Source of the DNA: JBFYKJ01 sp041306005
Lineage (GTDB): Archaea; Altiarchaeota; Altiarchaeia; JAFGQM01
Direction: 5' to 3'
Assembly: GCA_041306005.1 (NCBI GenBank)
Contig: JBFYKJ010000107.1
Coordinates: 1 to 7,724 of the forward strand
Length of the DNA stretch: 7,724 nucleotides
The notes under the pieces are model-generated. The model did no database searches. It was not told where the DNA came from and worked only from the letters and a program-made list of their open reading frames with translations. This document shows positions 4,076 to 7,724 of this stretch, one piece after another. Both the position numbers and the translations under genes were made by a program. Each line of letters starts with the position of its first letter. The first letter of the stretch is position 1.

Positions 4076-6636
4076 GCTTGGCAGGTGGATGGATGAGGTT
4101 CGGGGCTGTTAATCACATTGGTGGCAACGGGGCTGGAAATCACATGGGGCGCAAGGGCTTTTACCCGCTGTTCACCACGCTAGGCCTCCTTCTTGTGATA
4201 ATGGTCGTAGCGGTCAGCATAGTGTGGGGCGCAGGGAGCGACCGGGATTTCGGCGCGCACGCGGACCGGATGGCGTGGTTAAAGCTGGAGCACGCGGTCG
4301 GCAACGTGAGGTCGATGGCCGCGGATTCGGTCAGGGGCGGGTTTTATGAAGAGATCGTCAAGGTTGGGGTCATACCCGGCGGCAAGACTTTAAACCCGTA
4401 CTTAGAGTACGGCAAGGACGAGGGCTGGCAGAAGATGCTGTCGGATATCCAGGAAAGGGTGTCGTCAGATTTTTCCAGCCGCATGGGCAATCTCGCTGAC
4501 TACTCCGACGGGCAGATGAGCACATTCAGCTTCGACGGCATAAACATCACGATGGGGCGGCTGTCCGCGTCGGACCTCAGGGTAGTGGAAACGGGCGACG
4601 GTGTGGCCGCGGTCGTCCGGCTGCCGCTGACAGTAAGCAGCCCGTACTACGGCTGGGCGGCGACGATCTCGGAGGAGAACATAACGATCCCCCTCAACGT
4701 CCGCCTGAAGGACATATATGGGCGGGCGTGGGAGTTCCACAGCAATTACAACAACCTCGTGACCTGGACCTTTACAGGTGCGATATATGCGCGCGCATAT
4801 GCGGCGGCGTACCTCTCAAAGAGCGGCCCGTTCCTCAAGGAGCCCCATTACGACTTTGACCCCATAGGGACCGTGCTATTCGGGGACATCGACACCCTGG
4901 AGGCGTTCTCCAAGGACATGGACACTGTGCTGGACATAGGCGCGATACCGGCGGCCACGTGGCTTGCGGAGTGGCAATACCTCTCAGAGCCCGGGTTCCT
5001 GCCCGCAGGCCTGGACCTGGACGGGGGGGACGAAGCTCAGGCCTCGCAGGCGATAATGAACAGCTACAGGATGGGCGAATACGAGGAGAAGGCGTGCGAC
5101 GGGCTTGGCGGCTCCGATCTGGACGCCTGCAGGGCAATATACGACCCAAAGGCGCTTGAGGAAGGGCTGGACGCCCTAAAAACCGAGATGGGCGCCTACG
5201 AGGACATCTACGACGCGGCCGGGGACTGGCTCAGTTCCTATGACACCTCAGACTATGAAGCATGCAAGTCCTGCGCCGAGGAGGAGGACATCTGCGAGGC
5301 CAAATGCAGGTCAAAGCCCAAGAAGGAGCGGGAGAAATGCGAGGACCGATGCGAGTCAAAGCGCGAGTCGTGCGAGGAGAAGCACCCCGACCAAAAGGCG
5401 GAATGCCGGAGGGACGAGATTGCAAGGCTTCCGATCGATGACCTGACTTGCGACGAGTTCAGGGAGGATGCCATAGGCCTGATAGAGCCCGTGGTCACGA
5501 AGCTCAAGGATGCTGATTCCAGGGCGTGCGAGGATACCCTAAACGATGCCAGCCAGGAGACTGGGAGGCTTCGCATGGACGGCTCGGTGAAGGACGAATT
5601 CGACGAGAACGATGATGGGTACGGATTTGAGCAGGTCGACTGCGACGCGCCGGCAGACGCCATCGGCGACCTGCAGAAGATCCTTGACACGCGGCTGACC
5701 TCAAGGGCGATAGACGACAACAAGTGCAGCTCCAGCGCCAAGGGTGACTGCCCTTACCAGGATGAATGCGAGGACGGCGGGGACTGCAACGTGCATTGTA
5801 GCTATCCCCGATGCGGCAGCAGCGGCGAGAGCTACGACTGCCTCGGGGACGTGGAGGTCTCATACCGCGTCGAGACCTGCAGGGTCTGCGAGGACGGGGA
5901 CTGCGACTATGAGGAGGACAGGATAGACACCTGCAAGTGCAGGTGCAGGGCCTCGATGGGACTTCTGCTAAGGATAAACGGCGACATGAAGCAGGTCTAC
6001 GCCTATGTGGAAAAGACCGTGAATGCGATGGAAAAGACTTATGACGGCATGGAGGGGCAGCTGGAGAACCGGGAGAGGAGCGACGAATTGGCCGAAAGGG
6101 CGGGCCGGCTGGACGCGCAGGAAGAGGGGTACGACGTCTTCAGCAGGGTGACGCCCCTTGAGGTCAGGTACGACGAGGGCGAATTTTTGGGCGGCAAGGA
6201 GTGCTACTACAAGCCGACGTTTGCAGACCGGGACAAAGGAGTTTGCGGCGACTCAGCCGAGTCCGCGATAATGTACACAGTCCAGATAGCCGCCGCCGGG
6301 CTTGCCACGATATTCTCGGGCGGGGCGACAAGCAAGCTCCTTGAAGAGGTGGTAAAATTCTTCCCGATGATATTCGAGACGGGGGCGAAGTACAACCTGA
6401 CCGAGAGCCTGATAGACGACGGGAACCGGGTGATGCTGACCGACCTTGCAGGCGGCGGGGCGGAGCTGTATACTTACGCGCCCTTCGAGTTCCAGATATA
6501 CAAGAACAGGCAGTTCGAGCTGGGGTCTGCGACCTTGGGGAGGACGCTCGTGTATGTCTACTGGCCGACTGTTGGGATGCAACGAATAATGGACGGCCTC
6601 GCGAGCCCGGACTGCAGCGGGGTTGGGTGCAAGTGA
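4063..6636 (+). CDS. Giant cysteine-rich pilin-like surface protein, 857 aa
   Basis: The class III signal is MGRKG followed by FYPLFTTLGLLLVIMVVAVS. The GGAGGT at 4051 supports ATG 4063 (leader about 32 aa); ATG 4144 would give a 5-residue leader and an 830-aa protein, so the start is open. Using the long form, residues about 55-340 have no Cys and look like a mixed helical/beta ectodomain with two NIT sequons. Residues 345-450 are charged, helical and Cys-rich with symmetric spacing C404-X6-C-X3-C-X10-C-X3-C-X6-C437. Residues 555-628 hold 13 Cys among many Asp, Glu and Gly. Residues about 635-700 look coiled (Glu/Arg/Met), a semi-hydrophobic stretch follows at about 735-750, and the tail has CSGVGCK. 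All 30 Cys lie after residue 344. No enzymatic motif is recognised. Probably a disulfide-stabilised tip, adhesin or minor component of the pilus encoded by this operon; function inferred. Confidence 0.85.
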   Translation: MEKMSLAGGWMRFGAVNHIGGNGAGNHMGRKGFYPLFTTLGLLLVIMVVAVSIVWGAGSDRDFGAHADRMAWLKLEHAVGNVRSMAADSVRGGFYEEIVKVGVIPGGKTLNPYLEYGKDEGWQKMLSDIQERVSSDFSSRMGNLADYSDGQMSTFSFDGINITMGRLSASDLRVVETGDGVAAVVRLPLTVSSPYYGWAATISEENITIPLNVRLKDIYGRAWEFHSNYNNLVTWTFTGAIYARAYAAAYLSKSGPFLKEPHYDFDPIGTVLFGDIDTLEAFSKDMDTVLDIGAIPAATWLAEWQYLSEPGFLPAGLDLDGGDEAQASQAIMNSYRMGEYEEKACDGLGGSDLDACRAIYDPKALEEGLDALKTEMGAYEDIYDAAGDWLSSYDTSDYEACKSCAEEEDICEAKCRSKPKKEREKCEDRCESKRESCEEKHPDQKAECRRDEIARLPIDDLTCDEFREDAIGLIEPVVTKLKDADSRACEDTLNDASQETGRLRMDGSVKDEFDENDDGYGFEQVDCDAPADAIGDLQKILDTRLTSRAIDDNKCSSSAKGDCPYQDECEDGGDCNVHCSYPRCGSSGESYDCLGDVEVSYRVETCRVCEDGDCDYEEDRIDTCKCRCRASMGLLLRINGDMKQVYAYVEKTVNAMEKTYDGMEGQLENRERSDELAERAGRLDAQEEGYDVFSRVTPLEVRYDEGEFLGGKECYYKPTFADRDKGVCGDSAESAIMYTVQIAAAGLATIFSGGATSKLLEEVVKFFPMIFETGAKYNLTESLIDDGNRVMLTDLAGGGAELYTYAPFEFQIYKNRQFELGSATLGRTLVYVYWPTVGMQRIMDGLASPDCSGVGCK
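4101..4148 (+). repeat. 27-bp-offset imperfect tandem repeat in the leader of the 857-aa gene
   Basis: CGGGGCTGttAATCACATtGG (4101-4121) recurs as CGGGGCTGgaAATCACATgGG (4128-4148), 18 of 21 bases identical, offset by exactly nine codons. In protein the repeat reads GAVNHIG then GAGNHMG. The second copy has ATG (4144), a possible start immediately before RKG, where the first has ATT. It looks like an in-frame duplication that lengthened the leader. Confidence 0.6.
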
Positions 6637-6640
6637 CGCT

Positions 6641-6647
6641 TTTATAG
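6641..6647 (+). promoter_or_regulatory. Putative archaeal TATA box for the vapBC operon
   Basis: TTTATAG stands in a short AT-rich stretch (6639-6680) that contrasts with the GC-rich genes around it. It is centred about 26 bases before 6670, giving a predicted short leader to ATG 6682, where no Shine-Dalgarno site is seen. It falls between the stop of the large pilin gene and the antitoxin, so vapBC probably has its own promoter. Confidence 0.55.
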
Positions 6648-6680
6648 TTATACTTTCTATACTTATCTAACAAGTATAAC
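6647..6680 (+). promoter_or_regulatory. Operator-like inverted and direct repeat upstream of vapB
   Basis: GTTATACTT (6647-6655) and AAGTATAAC (6672-6680) form a perfect 9-bp inverted repeat with a 16-base spacer, and a third TATACTT lies between them at 6658-6664. The sites cover the expected transcription start and end one base before ATG 6682. RHH antitoxins of VapB type usually bind such repeats to repress their own operon; binding here is inferred from position and symmetry. Confidence 0.6.
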
Positions 6681-6681
6681 C

Positions 6682-6921
6682 ATGGACAGCGTTTGCATAA
6701 AGGGCGTGAGCAAGGCGGACTGGCTCTACTTCAAGTCCGAGGCGGCCAAGGAGAACAAGACGATGGGGGATTTTTTCAAGACAGTCCTCATGAAGTACCG
6801 GGGGCCGCCGAAGGGCAACTGGGACAAGATACTTTCCCATAAGCCGATATTGACAAAAGAGGACGCGGAAGCGATACGTAGGTATGTCAACGAGGAATTC
6901 AAGAAGGATACGGAGTTCTGA
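6682..6921 (+). CDS. vapB: VapB-type antitoxin, ribbon-helix-helix-like
   Basis: A 79-aa protein starting at ATG 6682. The N-terminal part (SVCIKGVSKADWLYFKSEAA then KENKTMGDFFKTVLMKYR, residues 3-40) has the pattern of a short beta strand followed by two helices seen in RHH antitoxins. The C-terminal part (about 45-79) is charged and would wrap the toxin: a Pro/Gly linker, then a helix rich in Glu, Lys and Asp. Its TGA overlaps the ATG of the PIN-domain toxin by one base, the classic antitoxin-first, coupled layout. Within the family the antitoxin blocks the RNase and, with the toxin, represses the promoter; the repeats at 6647-6680 fit that. The family call rests on pattern plus neighbour. 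The exact antitoxin subfamily is uncertain. Confidence 0.8.
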   Translation: MDSVCIKGVSKADWLYFKSEAAKENKTMGDFFKTVLMKYRGPPKGNWDKILSHKPILTKEDAEAIRRYVNEEFKKDTEF

Positions 6922-7316
6922 TGGAACTTTTGCTTGACACCAGCATACTTCTCGCCTTGGAGAAAGGGGACCAAGAGGCGCTCGCCAAGCTTAACAGTCT
7001 TAGGGCGTCGCCAGCCGATGCATTGTCCATAGCATCGCCCACCTATTCGGAATTTTATAGCGGCGTCCTCGCCAAGAAGCCCGCAGCCAGGGAGGCTGCG
7101 CTTGAATACCTCGATTCTTTCGAGCTGCTGAACACTGGTAGGGGCAGTTCCATAATCCTGGCAGGGCTTAGATACCGGGCGAAGAGTTCGGGCAGGAACC
7201 TGCCTATAATGGACCTGATGATAGCATCGATAGCCATCGATCGCGGGATGACCCTAGTTACCCGGGACAGGCACTTCGAGGGGATAGAGGGGCTGGAGGT
7301 AGTAGTCGTAGTATAA
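6921..7316 (+). CDS. vapC: VapC-type PIN-domain ribonuclease toxin
   Basis: A 131-aa protein, the usual VapC length. All four acidic active-site positions of the PIN fold can be placed: D6 in LLLDTSILL, E44 in TYSEFYSG, D98 in LPIMDLMIAS and D116 in LVTRDRHFEGIEGLEVV. The D98 and D116 contexts are typical of VapC. PIN toxins cut RNA (often tRNA or rRNA) in a Mg2+-dependent way; the target of this one cannot be read from sequence. It is coupled to the antitoxin by a one-base overlap and ends 26 bases before the convergent minus-strand gene. The catalytic set looks intact, so an active toxin is expected. It may be a stabilising module next to the pilin operon or simply an independent chromosomal pair. 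Confidence 0.92.
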   Translation: MELLLDTSILLALEKGDQEALAKLNSLRASPADALSIASPTYSEFYSGVLAKKPAAREAALEYLDSFELLNTGRGSSIILAGLRYRAKSSGRNLPIMDLMIASIAIDRGMTLVTRDRHFEGIEGLEVVVVV

Positions 7317-7342
7317 ATCATGCAACAGACCTATTATTTCCC

Positions 7343-7724
7343 CTAACCAACCGGGCCGCCGGCGGCACCATCAGGACCTAAATCGGGTCGGTTAGAGGCA
7401 CCTGTTGCGCCACTTCCAGTTCCACCTACTGTCTGGTCGCCTAATCTACCTGTCCCTGGGTCGGATCTTGAGAACTCACTCGAGCTACTCGGTGTTGCCC
7501 CACCTCCCCACGTATGCGAAGTCGCTTTCCCGGGCGCCCACCACGCCCCTTCCTTCTGCTCCGCGCTGTAGCCCAAGTCCTCGCTTTGCCCAATCCCCCC
7601 CGCAATCCCGCCCACGGCCGCCCCTATGCCAAAGCCCATGAAGGTCTTGGAGCAAAGGTCCTCATCATAGGAATCGCATACGACTGCGCCTACCAGGCCT
7701 GCCACGCTGCCGACAATGCCGCCC
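7343..7724 (-). CDS. Glycine-zipper membrane protein with low-complexity tail, 5' end cut by window
   Basis: The minus-strand frame is open from the window edge to TAG at 7343-7345, 126 visible residues. A GTG (complement of 7703-7705) could start it, but the in-frame residues before it (GGIVGS) continue the Gly-rich helix, so the true start is probably beyond 7724. Two Gly-rich hydrophobic segments (GGIVGSVAGLVGAVV and GFGIGAAVGGIAGGIG) flank a C-X7-C loop (CDSYDEDLC), suggesting a small two-helix membrane protein with glycine-zipper packing and a possible disulfide in the loop. The last 65 residues or so are Gly/Ser/Thr/Pro-rich and likely disordered or surface-exposed. Codon choice shifts in this tail toward GGT and GGA, unlike the N-terminal half. 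No family is recognised with confidence. It is convergent with vapC, so not part of the pilin operon. Confidence 0.6.
   Translation of the reverse strand, partial: GGIVGSVAGLVGAVVCDSYDEDLCSKTFMGFGIGAAVGGIAGGIGQSEDLGYSAEQKEGAWWAPGKATSHTWGGGATPSSSSEFSRSDPGTGRLGDQTVGGTGSGATGASNRPDLGPDGAAGGPVG

Noticed and set aside
5253..5741. 162-codon minus-strand open frame
   Set aside because: It is antisense to the Cys-rich coding region, and its Ser/Arg-rich composition is the complement of Glu/Asp/Cys codons.
7317..7342. Possible shared terminator between vapC and the minus-strand gene
   Set aside because: There is only a short weak TATTATTT tract and no hairpin, so it is not enough to call.
7405..7641. 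Plus-strand open frame opposite the glycine-zipper gene
   Set aside because: Its Pro/Ser/Arg-rich product has no signal or domain and is the complement of the Gly-rich minus-strand frame, which is the more protein-like reading.

Overview
The window looks like archaeal chromosome, GC-rich (about 58-60% by eye), with AUA favoured for isoleucine and AGG common for arginine. It has tight co-directional genes, some with strong Shine-Dalgarno sites, a TATA-box-like promoter ahead of the toxin-antitoxin pair, and many N-X-S/T sequons in exported proteins. A run of class III (type IV pilin/archaellin-type) signal peptides points to the archaeal pilin pathway. The style of the cluster, with very small pilins beside very large ones that are divergent in sequence, resembles DPANN archaea such as Micrarchaeota or Diapherotrites. 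That placement is inference; no phylogenetic marker is present.

Positions 1-6636 form one + strand block of nine overlapping or nearly abutting genes. At least eight encode proteins beginning with a type IV pilin N-terminus, K/R-G followed by a hydrophobic helix; the second gene has the helix but no cleavable leader. First come four mini-pilins of 57-81 aa (1-219 partial, 221-394, 391-582, 593-838), three sharing an FKLAL(A/V)V helix start. Then come a 140-aa pilin (843-1265), a 607-aa sequon-rich pilin-like protein (1237-3060), a 177-aa pilin whose leader is interrupted by a palindromic insertion (3062-3595), a 151-aa pilin (3620-4075) and an 857-aa cysteine-rich pilin-like protein (4063-6636). 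The likely product is an extracellular type IV pilus-like filament. The small proteins would be bulk subunits and the two giants tip, adhesin or minor subunits. The assembly ATPase, membrane platform and prepilin peptidase are not in the window.

Positions 6637-7316 hold a VapBC-type toxin-antitoxin pair. The RHH-like antitoxin overlaps a PIN-domain RNase toxin by one base and is preceded by a TATA box and a three-copy TATACTT operator-like repeat. Convergent to it, from 7724 down to 7343, is the 3' part of a minus-strand gene for a small glycine-zipper membrane protein with a low-complexity tail; its start lies outside the window.

The most notable points are these. (1) A 75-bp in-frame insertion with two perfect hairpins, flanked by a 6-bp direct repeat, splits the signal leader of the 3062-3595 gene; removing it restores a canonical 9-residue leader. 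(2) The 857-aa protein has a symmetric C-X6-C-X3-C-X10-C-X3-C-X6-C spacing that fits a helical hairpin held by three nested disulfides. (3) One mini-pilin appears to lack a cleavage site. (4) Eight sequons are concentrated in the 607-aa protein.
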